A stretch of 53,126 nt of DNA from Gemmatimonadaceae bacterium. Lineage in GTDB: Bacteria; Gemmatimonadota; Gemmatimonadetes; Gemmatimonadales; Gemmatimonadaceae. Positions 1 through 7,288 of the stretch are shown here, one piece after another (position 1 is the first letter of the stretch; each line of letters starts with the position of its first letter). Where the stretch lies: positions 1-53,126 of the forward strand of contig JANJUF010000066.1 in assembly GCA_024710705.1 (NCBI GenBank). The letters run 5' to 3'. The notes beneath the pieces were generated by a model, which saw nothing but the letters and a program-made list of their open reading frames with translations, had not been told where the DNA came from and ran no database searches. The position numbers and the translations under genes were made by a program.

Positions 1-80
1 GCGCGGGGCGGCGCACCCCTTCTGTCTTTCTGTTTGCCGTGCTCGGTCGCGCGCGGGGTCCCGGGCCGGCTGTGGCCGCG

Positions 81-91
81 CCCCCCCCCCC
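81..91. repeat. C11 homopolymer tract
   Basis: An uninterrupted run of eleven C lies in the non-coding DNA at the left edge of the window. Apart from this tract and the hairpin at 108-128, bases 1-129 hold no gene that I can support. Long homopolymers are prone to slippage and to sequencing error, so the exact length is uncertain. Confidence 0.6.
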
Positions 92-107
92 TCGGTGCAT
101 GCGTCTC

Positions 108-128
108 ATCGCCCCACGAATGGGCGAT
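108..128 (-). terminator. Stem-loop directly after the antitoxin gene
   Basis: ATCGCCC (108-114) and GGGCGAT (122-128) form a perfect 7-bp stem with a 7-nt loop. The stem begins one base after the antitoxin stop codon (130-132, minus strand). There is no U-tract on the minus-strand side, so it is not a textbook intrinsic terminator. It could stabilise the mRNA 3' end or act with Rho. Confidence 0.35.
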
Positions 129-129
129 G

Positions 130-363
130 CTACCTCGGTCGACGCTTTCGCGCCGGCGGACGCGCGGATTCTCGCATCACGCGGCGTAAAGCTGCGTTGA
201 CGGCGCGCGCCGTGGGGAAGGCAGCCGCGACATCGTCCTCAAGCACGACAGCAAACGCGGTGTCGTGACCGGCCTGGAAGTACTTTCCGCGAACTCCGCC
301 GCGAAAATCATACTCGGCGCGAATCGTGGACTCCTCGCGGACCCTACTGGGGTTCCTCTTCAT
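130..363 (-). CDS. Antitoxin partner of BrnT-like toxin
   Basis: A 77-residue protein with the pattern EYDFRGGVRGKY followed by a short hydrophobic strand and a terminal VNAALRRV helix. This resembles the small antitoxins found next to DUF497/BrnT toxins, which bind and neutralise the toxin and usually repress the operon. The start is taken as ATG at 363 (MKRNPSRV); a further-upstream start in the same frame would add twelve residues of poor character. The gene overlaps the last 20 bases of the toxin gene, the usual toxin-then-antitoxin order with translational coupling. No ribbon-helix-helix signature is obvious, so it is probably not classical BrnA. Family placement is by pattern recognition only. 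Confidence 0.7.
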   Translation of the reverse strand: MKRNPSRVREESTIRAEYDFRGGVRGKYFQAGHDTAFAVVLEDDVAAAFPTARAVNAALRRVMRESARPPARKRRPR

Positions 364-625
364 ACGCGCGGCGCTCCGTTCGAGTGGCAGGTCGTGCACT
401 AATAATACGAATCAGTTTCGGTGTCCACTCGGCGTGCACGACGACGAGAAGTCGAGATCGGCGCGACATTCCGACCAGCACCAGGCGTGGCTCCTGTTCA
501 GAGTGATCTGGATCAGGAATGGTGATGCAAAGCGGATCTGCGAAGGCGGTGGCGGCCTCCCCGAACGTTACCCCGTGCTTGAGAAGGTTTGCCAAGGCCT
601 TCTGACGGTCCCAGGTGAAGTACAT
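344..625 (-). CDS. BrnT-family (DUF497) ribonuclease toxin
   Basis: BrnT toxins are small RelE-like ribonucleases that arrest translation under stress. The 93 residues from ATG 625 carry the family landmarks in order: FTWDRQKALANLLKHGV, a FGEAATAFADP block, the DHS..E.R segment, a beta strand LLVVVHAE, and the C-terminal RIISARPAT..ERRAYE motif. An in-frame GTG at 655 would add ten residues; I prefer 625 because family members normally begin just before the F.WD motif, but neither start has a clear ribosome-binding site. It is followed, with 20 bases of overlap, by the antitoxin gene and is divergent from the XRE regulator at 731. Key residues appear intact, so the toxin is probably functional. 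Confidence 0.85.
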   Translation of the reverse strand: MYFTWDRQKALANLLKHGVTFGEAATAFADPLCITIPDPDHSEQEPRLVLVGMSRRSRLLVVVHAEWTPKLIRIISARPATRTERRAYEEEPQ

Positions 626-703
626 GCCCGAAGGAACGGGCCGCAGCCCCGCCACCCGTGATTGATCCTTCGCAGACGGTGTCGGCGTGTCCCGCTAGCC
701 TGC

Positions 704-722
704 TATACGCCGTTGGCGTATA
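704..722. promoter_or_regulatory. Perfect operator palindrome overlapping a -10 box
   Basis: TATACGCC (704-711), GTT, GGCGTATA (715-722) is a perfect inverted repeat of two 8-bp arms. Its right arm overlaps TATATT (719-724), a -10-like hexamer that ends 6 nt before the ATG of the XRE regulator at 731. The site lies in the spacer between that gene and the divergent BrnT-like toxin. XRE antitoxins of HigA/NadS type bind such palindromes to repress their own promoter, so autoregulation is the simplest reading. Control of the toxin operon from the same site is inference. Confidence 0.75.
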
Positions 723-730
723 TTGGGAGC

Positions 731-1060
731 ATGAGGAAGAAATTGTTCGACCAGCTCGTCGAGAGCGTGAAGGAAATGAAGGAAATCCAGGCTGGCGCGC
801 GAAAGCCCGCTCGCGTCACACGTGCCGAGGACTTGCTCGGCGCAGGCACGCCCGATGTGGCTGCTTTGCGCAGGCAATTCCAGCTGAGTCAGGCGAAATT
901 CGCTGCGCTGCTCGGCATCAGTGTGGACACGCTTCAGAACTGGGAACAGGGGCGTCGGAGCCCCGAGGGGCCTGCACGGGTGCTCTTGCGCGTTGCCGCC
1001 GCGCATCCCGAGGCATTGCTCTCCGTCACTTTGAAAGCCCCCAAGCGGCGTGCGGGCTGA
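731..1060 (+). CDS. XRE-family (NadS/HigA-like) antitoxin-type regulator
   Basis: A 109-residue DNA-binding protein. The N-terminus (MRKKLFDQLVESVKEMKEI) and the helix-turn-helix core (LSQAKFAALLGISVDTLQNWEQGR, about residues 57-80, then SPEGPARVLLRVAAAHPEAL) match NadS-type XRE proteins, which usually serve as antitoxin to a RelE/HigB-like toxin. ATG 731 is chosen over an upstream in-frame start because it is preceded by GGGAG and by the TATATT hexamer, and because the family starts here. No RelE/HigB toxin gene lies upstream or downstream on this strand; the only toxin nearby is the divergent BrnT homologue. It may be an orphan antitoxin or a regulator of that module. Confidence 0.85.
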   Translation: MRKKLFDQLVESVKEMKEIQAGARKPARVTRAEDLLGAGTPDVAALRRQFQLSQAKFAALLGISVDTLQNWEQGRRSPEGPARVLLRVAAAHPEALLSVTLKAPKRRAG

Positions 1061-1130
1061 GAGATAGCGGTCCAGCCCCGCCATGCGTAACCTTCGCGGA
1101 CCTCCTCACCCACTCTGGAGCGAACGCGTC

Positions 1131-2654
1131 GTGAATTTCTCGCGCCCCCTGGCCGGCCTCGCTGCCGCTGCCCTGGTGTCCCTCCCCCTCGCACTCGATG
1201 CGCAGGGTTCCACCCCCGCCACGCACGCCACCCGCGCGCGCAGCCTCGCGATCCGCAACGCGACGATCGTAGACGGCAACGGCACCCCGGCCCGCGGCCC
1301 CGCCGACATCCTCATCGTGGGCGACACCATCGCCCAAGTGGTGTGGCTGGATCCGGTGGCGGTGAGCAGCGGCACCGCGCGACGTCCGGCAGCGGACGCG
1401 GAGATTGATGCCACGGGCAAGTTCGTCCTCCCGGGCCTCATCAACGCCCACGCGCATCTCCAGAAGGGCCGCGCGAACTACCCGATGCCCTACGAGTACA
1501 CGCTGAAGATCTGGCTGGCCTCGGGCATCACGAGCTTCCGCGAAGTGGGCTCCGACTCGGTGCAGGGCCTGCTCGCGGTGCGCGCCGCCGAGCGTGCGGG
1601 GACGATGATCTCGCCGCGGGCGTATGCGTATTTGCGGCCGGGCAGCGCGCGCACACCGGCGCAGATGCGCGAGCGCGTGCGCGCGCTGAAGGCGCAAGGC
1701 GCCGACGGCATCAAGATCGGCGGCATGGATCGCGACCTGTTGATGGCGCTGCTCGACGAAGCGCAGAAGCAGGGCCTGCGCGTGGCGCACCACGTGGGCG
1801 TGGAAGAGACAAACGTGTGGGACGACATCGCCGGCGGCACGACGACGATTGAACACTGGTACGGCATTCCCGACGCGGCGATTCCCGACAAGCGCCAGAA
1901 CTTCCCGTCGGATTACAACTACAACGACGAGACCGATCGTTTCCGTTGGGCAGGGCGTCTGTGGCGCGAAGCCGAGCCGAGGCTGATGGACTCGGTGCTG
2001 ACGATGATGGTGCGCCGCAGCGTGGGCTGGGTGCCAACGCTGGTGATCTACGAAGCGAGCCGCGATCTCCAGCGCGCACAGACGCAGCCCTGGTTCCGCG
2101 ACTACCTGCACCCGGCGCTCGAAGAGTTCTTCAAGCCGGATCCATCGAACCACGGCAGCTACTTCATTGGATGGAGCTCCACCGACGAGACGTATTGGAA
2201 GGAGAACTACCAGATCTGGTTCCGCGCCCTGCGCGAGTACGAGCGGAAGGGCGGCGTGATTGCCTGCGGCGACGACGCGGGCTTCATCTACCAGCTCTAC
2301 GGCTTCGGCCTGATCCGCGAGATGGAACTGCACCAGGAAGCGGGTTTCCATCCCACCAAGGTGATTGAGCACTGCACGGGCAACGCGGCGCGCCTGATGG
2401 GCGAAGAGAACCGCCTGGGCCGCGTGCGCGCTGGCTGGCTGGCCGATCTCATCGTGGTAGACGGCAACCCCCTCGAGGACATGAAGGTCATGTACCCGGG
2501 CGGCACCACACGCATCGTGAACGGCCGCGAAGAACGCACGCAGGGTGTGGAATGGACCATCAAGGGCGGCATGCCATATCACGGCCCAACGCTCTTGAGA
2601 GAAGTGAAGGCAATTGTGGACCAGGCCCGCGCCGCGCGCCCCGCACCGCGGTAA
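1131..2654 (+). CDS. Secreted amidohydrolase-superfamily protein
   Basis: A 507-residue metal-dependent hydrolase with a signal peptide (hydrophobic stretch LAGLAAAALVSLPLAL ending near AQG), so probably periplasmic. Superfamily landmarks are present: HxH at H107/H109 in INAHAHLQKG, a lysine candidate for carboxylation at K195 (GIKIGG), histidines at H220/H221 (AHHVG) and H242 (TIEHWYG), and an aspartate at D381 in CGDDAGF. The C-terminal LADLIVVDGNPLEDM is typical of the imidazolonepropionase-like and prolidase-like branch. Start GTG 1131 has GGAG ten bases upstream; the ATG at 1083 would put sixteen unlikely residues before the signal peptide. Substrate unknown. A peptide-hydrolysis role would fit the downstream S9 peptidase, but that is inference. 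Confidence 0.85.
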   Translation: MNFSRPLAGLAAAALVSLPLALDAQGSTPATHATRARSLAIRNATIVDGNGTPARGPADILIVGDTIAQVVWLDPVAVSSGTARRPAADAEIDATGKFVLPGLINAHAHLQKGRANYPMPYEYTLKIWLASGITSFREVGSDSVQGLLAVRAAERAGTMISPRAYAYLRPGSARTPAQMRERVRALKAQGADGIKIGGMDRDLLMALLDEAQKQGLRVAHHVGVEETNVWDDIAGGTTTIEHWYGIPDAAIPDKRQNFPSDYNYNDETDRFRWAGRLWREAEPRLMDSVLTMMVRRSVGWVPTLVIYEASRDLQRAQTQPWFRDYLHPALEEFFKPDPSNHGSYFIGWSSTDETYWKENYQIWFRALREYERKGGVIACGDDAGFIYQLYGFGLIREMELHQEAGFHPTKVIEHCTGNAARLMGEENRLGRVRAGWLADLIVVDGNPLEDMKVMYPGGTTRIVNGREERTQGVEWTIKGGMPYHGPTLLREVKAIVDQARAARPAPR

Positions 2655-2686
2655 GGAGTAGTTCCCCGCATCGCCGTTGCCCCACC

Positions 2687-2752
2687 CCGCACTCCGCATC
2701 GTCCCGCATCCGGGTCCCGCTCCCCGTTCCGCAGGGCACCCCGCACCGAAGT
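2687..2752 (+). repeat. Dispersed intergenic repeat, copy 1
   Basis: This 66-bp GC-rich element lies in the 128-bp spacer between the amidohydrolase and S9 peptidase genes. An inverted copy with about five mismatches occurs at 53019-53084, at the other end of the window. Both copies begin within a few dozen bases of the stop codon of a peptidase or amidohydrolase gene. It contains several CCGCAT-like hexamers. It is not coding. Confidence 0.85.
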
Positions 2753-2782
2753 ACGCAGGAAAACTCTCACGCCACTCGACCC

Positions 2783-5158
2783 ATGCTCCGCTCCGCCCTG
2801 CTGCTACTCGCATTCACCACAGTAGCAAGTGCCCAGTCCCTCCCCCTCAGGCAGTCCACCCTCGACTTCTCCGCACGCGACCCAAACTTCCGCGTCGAAC
2901 TTGATTCGACCGTGAACGCGCGATGGCTGGGCGGCGGCGTATCAGCCCCCCGCTGGAGCCCTGACGGCGCCTGGCTCTATTTCCAGTACGCACTCGATCC
3001 GCAGCCCATCCTCCCGGGTCTGCAACCCGATGACCCTTGGTGGCGCGTCTCCCGCGACGGCCGCCGCGTGGAATCCGTCACGCGAGCCGCGGCCCTCGAG
3101 ATCCCGACGCAGATGCGCCACACTCGCGACGCTCGGCGCGCCGTCTGGTTCCACCGCGGCTCCCTCTCGTACTGGAAACGCGGCGCCCCAACCAAAGTTC
3201 TGCTCACCCGCGCCGACGGCATCAACCCCTTCTGGACCCCTGACGAACGCGCCATCCGTTGGCTCGAAGACCGCAACCTCTGGGAGATGGATCCCGAGAC
3301 TGGCGTGACCCGCCAACTCACCCGCGCCCACCAGCAGCGCGACACCGCCCGCACCGACAAGCAACGCGCCGAGCTCGTGCGGCAGCAGATCGAGATCTTC
3401 GAGTTCGCCCGCCGCAATCGCGACGCCCGCGACTCGACCTACCGTCGGCAGGTCGCCGAGCGCTGGGCAGCGCCGATCACGGTACCGTACAAGGATGGCG
3501 AGACCATCAGCGCCCTCCAGCTCTCGGCGGGTGGCAGCTACGCCACCTATGTGATCACCCCGCGCGTCACCACCACACAGACGACGTTCAGCGACTACGT
3601 GAACGACTCCGGCGTGGTGGTACAACGCACCTCGCGCCCCAAAGTGGGTTCGCCGGTGCCCGTGCGCCGCGCCATGATCGTGGCGGCCGATCCGCTCGCG
3701 ACGCCTGACTCCGTGAAGGCGATTGCCGTGGACATGGACACGGCGAAGTTCGGCGGCAAGAAAGTCACCGCGGTGAACGCCTTCTGGAACGACCAAGGCA
3801 CGCGCTTCGTGGTGGAGTTCCAATCGCTCGACCACAAGGACCGCTGGTTCGTCCTCGTGAACCCGGCCGACGGCAAGCACGAACGCGTGCTGCACCACAT
3901 CCACGATCCCGCGTGGTTCGGCGGCGCCGGGCAGGCCCAAGGCTGGCTGGGCACGTCGTGGGCGGAGTTCCTGCCCGACGGCGAGACGCTCGCCATCACC
4001 AGCGAAGAGACCGGCTGGGCGCACCTGTACCTCGTGACGATGCAGGGCGAGTCGCGCGCGCTCACGAGCGGAGACTGGGAAGTCCGCAACATCTCGCGCT
4101 CGAACGACGGCACCGCGTGGTGGATCCGCGCTGGCGTGGAGCATCCCAACGAGATGCATCTCTACGAACTCCCGCTCCGGGGCGGCACGCTCACGCGCAT
4201 CAATCCGCCGGGCGAGGGCGAGGCCCTCCCGACGCCCTCGCCAGACGGTTCGACGCTGGCGTACCGATGGAGCACGCCCACGGAGATGATGGACCTGTAC
4301 ATCATGCCGCGCCGCGCCGGTGCCGCCGCCACGCGGGTCACGCGCTCGGGCACGGACGCCTTCTATAGAATTGCCTGGCCGGAGAGCGAGTTCATCTCCT
4401 TCCCCGATGACCGTGGCCAGCCGGTGTTCGCCCGCGTGTACAAGCCGCTCAGCACCCACGCGAATCGCCCGGCGGTGATGGAGATCCACGGCGCCGGCTA
4501 CGCCCAGGGCGTGCACAAGACCTTCGCCGGTTCCTCGGCGCACGGCGGCGCGCTCACGGCGCAGTACCTGGCCGCGCGCGGCGTGACCTACGTGGTTCTC
4601 GACTACCGCGGCTCAGCGGGCTACGGCCGCGACATGCGCACCGACATCTACCGCTCGATGGGCGACCGCGACGTGAAGTCGGCAGTGGCGGCGATCCCGG
4701 TGCTGCAGCAGCGCTACGGCGTGAACGCGCAGAAGGTGGGACTCTTCGGCTGCTCGTACGGCGGCTTCTTCACGCTGATGGCGTTGTTCCAGCACCCGGG
4801 CGTGTTCCAGGGCGGCGTGGCGCAGTGCTCGGTGACGGATTGGTCGCACTACAACCACGGTTACACGGCCCGCATCCTGAACGGCGCACCGGTGGACGAC
4901 ACCACGGCCTACCGCGTGAGCGCGCCGATCAACTACGCCGAGGGCCTGCGGGACCGCCTGATCCTCCAGCACGGCCTCGTGGACGGCAACGTCCAGTATC
5001 AAGATGCCGTCCGGCTCGTCCAGAGGTTGATGGAACTGGGCAAGGATTTCGAGTTCGTCACGTATCCGATTGACGCACACGGGTGGGGCACGCGCTGGGC
5101 GCGCATTGACTCGCAGCGTCGAATGATGAAGCTCTGGGACGAGGTACTCTTGCGATGA
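2783..5158 (+). CDS. Secreted S9 (DPP-IV-like) prolyl oligopeptidase family peptidase
   Basis: A 791-residue serine peptidase that would remove dipeptides, often after proline, from peptides in the periplasm. A signal peptide (MLRSALLLLAFTTVASAQ) marks the start at ATG 2783; the open frame extends further upstream but crosses the repeat at 2687. The N-terminal about 500 residues have beta-propeller-like repeats (SPDGAWLYF, SPDGSTLAY). The alpha/beta hydrolase domain carries the catalytic Ser658 in GCSYGGFF, Asp734 in HGLVDGNVQ and His766 in DAHGWG, plus the GSAGYGRDMR block. This is the full DPP-IV triad at the expected spacing. Its stop overlaps the next gene's ATG (ATGA). No ribosome-binding site is obvious. 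Confidence 0.93.
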   Translation: MLRSALLLLAFTTVASAQSLPLRQSTLDFSARDPNFRVELDSTVNARWLGGGVSAPRWSPDGAWLYFQYALDPQPILPGLQPDDPWWRVSRDGRRVESVTRAAALEIPTQMRHTRDARRAVWFHRGSLSYWKRGAPTKVLLTRADGINPFWTPDERAIRWLEDRNLWEMDPETGVTRQLTRAHQQRDTARTDKQRAELVRQQIEIFEFARRNRDARDSTYRRQVAERWAAPITVPYKDGETISALQLSAGGSYATYVITPRVTTTQTTFSDYVNDSGVVVQRTSRPKVGSPVPVRRAMIVAADPLATPDSVKAIAVDMDTAKFGGKKVTAVNAFWNDQGTRFVVEFQSLDHKDRWFVLVNPADGKHERVLHHIHDPAWFGGAGQAQGWLGTSWAEFLPDGETLAITSEETGWAHLYLVTMQGESRALTSGDWEVRNISRSNDGTAWWIRAGVEHPNEMHLYELPLRGGTLTRINPPGEGEALPTPSPDGSTLAYRWSTPTEMMDLYIMPRRAGAAATRVTRSGTDAFYRIAWPESEFISFPDDRGQPVFARVYKPLSTHANRPAVMEIHGAGYAQGVHKTFAGSSAHGGALTAQYLAARGVTYVVLDYRGSAGYGRDMRTDIYRSMGDRDVKSAVAAIPVLQQRYGVNAQKVGLFGCSYGGFFTLMALFQHPGVFQGGVAQCSVTDWSHYNHGYTARILNGAPVDDTTAYRVSAPINYAEGLRDRLILQHGLVDGNVQYQDAVRLVQRLMELGKDFEFVTYPIDAHGWGTRWARIDSQRRMMKLWDEVLLR

Positions 5159-6012
5159 CGTTCGCGCCCGACCTCTTGAAAGGCAAAGTGGCCCTCATCA
5201 CCGGTGGGGGCACGGGGCTCGGGCGCGCGATGGGCGAGCGCTTCCTGCAACTCGGCGCCAAGCTGGCGATCTGCGGGCGGCGCGAGCAGGTGTTGAAGGA
5301 CGCCGCCGCCGAGATGGTGGCGGCGCACGGCGGCGAGGTGCTGCCGATCGTATGCGACGTGCGCGATGCCAACGCCGTGGGCCTGATGATCGAGGAAGCC
5401 TGGGCGAAGTACGGCGGCATTGATATCCTGGTGAACAACGCGGCCGGCAACATCGCCTCGCCCACCGAGCGGCTCTCGAGCCGTGCGGTGGATGCGGTGA
5501 TTGGCATTGTGCTCAGTGGCTCGTTCTACTGCACGCTGGCGCTGGGCAAGAAGTGGTTGCAGGCGGGGCGGCGCGGGAAGGTGCTGTCGATTGTGACGAC
5601 GTATGCCGAAGGCGGCAGCGCGTATGTGGTGCCGAGTGCGGCGGCAAAGGCCGGCGTGCTGGCGATGACGCGTTCGCTGGCGGTGGAGTGGGGCCCGCGC
5701 GGGATCATCTGCAATGCGATTGCGCCGGGGCCGTTTCCGACCAAGGGCGCTTGGGACCGCTTGATGCCGGACCCGAAGATGCTCGAGATGGCGATTGAAC
5801 GCATTCCGCTGCGGCGTCCGGGCGAGCTGATCGAGCTCGCGGACCTGGCGTCGTTCCTGGTGAGTGACAAGTCGGACTACATCAATGGCGAGTGCATCAC
5901 CATTGATGGTGGCGAGAAGCTGAAGGGGGCGGGGCAGTTCGCCTGGATGGGGATGCTGACGCCGGAGCAGTGGGCGGCGCTCGAGGCGTCGGCGCGCGGG
6001 ACCAAGGCGTGA
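5155..6012 (+). CDS. SDR oxidoreductase, 2,4-dienoyl-CoA reductase-like
   Basis: A 285-residue short-chain dehydrogenase/reductase. The NAD(P) motif TGGGTGLG is at residues 16-23 and a NNAAG motif is near residue 97. Instead of the usual YxxxK it has SAAAK (Ser161, Lys165) with an earlier TTYAE containing Tyr150. This arrangement is diagnostic of mitochondrial-type 2,4-dienoyl-CoA reductases (DECR1), where the catalytic tyrosine is displaced. NADPH-dependent reduction of dienoyl-CoA from unsaturated fatty acids is the best guess. The start overlaps the peptidase stop (ATGA) and the stop overlaps the acyl-CoA dehydrogenase start (GTGA), so it belongs to the downstream acyl-CoA operon. An alternative role on a 4-oxoacyl-CoA, as for LvaD, cannot be excluded. 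Confidence 0.85.
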   Translation: MTFAPDLLKGKVALITGGGTGLGRAMGERFLQLGAKLAICGRREQVLKDAAAEMVAAHGGEVLPIVCDVRDANAVGLMIEEAWAKYGGIDILVNNAAGNIASPTERLSSRAVDAVIGIVLSGSFYCTLALGKKWLQAGRRGKVLSIVTTYAEGGSAYVVPSAAAKAGVLAMTRSLAVEWGPRGIICNAIAPGPFPTKGAWDRLMPDPKMLEMAIERIPLRRPGELIELADLASFLVSDKSDYINGECITIDGGEKLKGAGQFAWMGMLTPEQWAALEASARGTKA

Positions 6013-7238
6013 CCGAACGCTCGGAGGCGCAGGATGCATTGAATGCGCAGTTCCGCGCCTTCCTGGAGACGCACGCCTTTCCGATGGAGCGGGAGTTTCT
6101 CTCGCGTCCCTTCCGCGAGCTGGTGCCGCAGTTGGCGGAGCTCCGCGCCAAGGTGAAGGAGGCGAAGCTCTGGGCGCCGCACCTGCCGAAGGCGCTGGGC
6201 GGGCTGGGGTTGTCGTTGCCGGAATTCGCCGAGGTGAGTGCGGTGTTGGGAGAGAGCCCCATTGGGCACTACCTCCTCAACTGCAATGCGCCGGATATCG
6301 GCAACCAGGAGCTGCTGCACGCGCACGGGACGGAAGCGCAGCGCTCGCAGTGGTTCATCCCGCTGGCGCGCGGGGAGATCCGTAGCTGCTTTGCGATGAC
6401 GGAGCCGGAGTTCGCGGGATCGAACCCGGTGTGGATGGACACGCAGGCCGTTCGCGATGGCGACGACTATGTGATCACGGGGCACAAGTGGTTCACGTCG
6501 AGCGCGGAAGGTGCGGCGTTTGCGATCGTGATGGCGGTGACGGATCCGATGGCGGCGCCGCACAAGCGGGCAAGCCAGATCATCGTGCCGATGGACGCCA
6601 AGGGTGTGGTGTTCGTACGGAACATCCCGGTGATGGGAGAGGGCGGCTCTGACTATGCGAGCCACGCCGAGCTGCGCTTTGAATCGGTGCGTGTGCCGGT
6701 GACGAACCGCATTGGCGATGAGGGCGCGGGCTTCGCGTTGGCGCAGGAGCGCTTGGGGCCGGGGCGGATCCATCACTGCATGCGCTGGCTGGGGATCTGC
6801 GAGCGGGCGTTCCGGTTGATGGTTCAACGCGCGGCGACGCGGGAGCTCTCGCCGGGGGAGCCGTTAGGGCGCCAGCAGGGGGTGCAGCATTGGATCGCCG
6901 AATGCCGGGCGGAGATGGATGCGGCGCGGCTGCTGGTGCTCGATGTGGCGCATCGGATCGAGCGCGAAGGGTCGCATGCGACGCGCGATGGGATCTCGAT
7001 GATCAAGTTCCACGTGGCCGGGGTGTTGCAGCGGGTGTTGGATCGGGCGATCCAGGTGCACGGGGCGCTGGGGATGACGGACGACACGCCGTTGGCGTAT
7101 TGGTATCGGCACGAGCGTGGGGCGCGGATCTATGATGGGCCGGATGAGGTGCACAAGTCGGCGGTAGCGCGCCGAATTTTGGCGGCGGCGGGGATGGACG
7201 TGGGACGGAAGACGGAAGACGGAAGGAAACGGCGATGA
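6009..7238 (+). CDS. Acyl-CoA dehydrogenase (ACAD11/LvaC-like context)
   Basis: A 409-residue FAD-dependent acyl-CoA dehydrogenase family protein. The middle beta domain shows CFAMTEPEFAGSNP and VITGHKWFTSSAEG, and the C-terminal four-helix domain includes VQHWIAECRAEMDAARLLVLD, QVHGALGMTDDTPL and IYDGPDEVH. The last segment and the roughly 400-residue length fit the ACAD10/ACAD11 branch. Start GTG 6009 overlaps the SDR stop (GTGA); longer frames upstream are artefacts. The C-terminus (DVGRKTEDGRKRR) is encoded by a 7-bp tandem repeat and looks like a recent extension. The stop overlaps the start of an APH-type kinase gene, the same two domains that are fused in mammalian ACAD10/11. Confidence 0.92.
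   Translation: MTERSEAQDALNAQFRAFLETHAFPMEREFLSRPFRELVPQLAELRAKVKEAKLWAPHLPKALGGLGLSLPEFAEVSAVLGESPIGHYLLNCNAPDIGNQELLHAHGTEAQRSQWFIPLARGEIRSCFAMTEPEFAGSNPVWMDTQAVRDGDDYVITGHKWFTSSAEGAAFAIVMAVTDPMAAPHKRASQIIVPMDAKGVVFVRNIPVMGEGGSDYASHAELRFESVRVPVTNRIGDEGAGFALAQERLGPGRIHHCMRWLGICERAFRLMVQRAATRELSPGEPLGRQQGVQHWIAECRAEMDAARLLVLDVAHRIEREGSHATRDGISMIKFHVAGVLQRVLDRAIQVHGALGMTDDTPLAYWYRHERGARIYDGPDEVHKSAVARRILAAAGMDVGRKTEDGRKRR
7204..7224. repeat. Heptamer tandem repeat (GACGGAA)3
   Basis: Three perfect copies of GACGGAA lie in the last codons of the acyl-CoA dehydrogenase gene. Two related heptamers occur inverted at 47276-47289 (TTCTGTC, TTCCGTC). Such short tandem arrays are slippage-prone and are found dispersed in some genomes. 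Confidence 0.7.
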
Positions 7239-7288
7239 AGGGTGCGGGGGATATCACGGCGATGAAGGGTGCGGGGGATACAACGGCG
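7235..7288 (+). repeat. 27-bp tandem duplication at a gene start
   Basis: Two adjacent 27-bp units (7235-7261 and 7262-7288) differ at only two positions. They encode MKGAGDITA and MKGAGDTTA. Each unit supplies its own in-frame ATG, so the kinase gene has two candidate starts. Confidence 0.85.

Noticed and set aside
1026-2813. 595-codon minus-strand open frame
   Set aside because: Antisense to the amidohydrolase, whose motifs and signal peptide are clear. The minus-strand product has His/Arg/Val-rich shadow composition and no family motif.
2942-4543. 533-codon minus-strand open frame
   Set aside because: Antisense to the S9 peptidase, with the same shadow composition.
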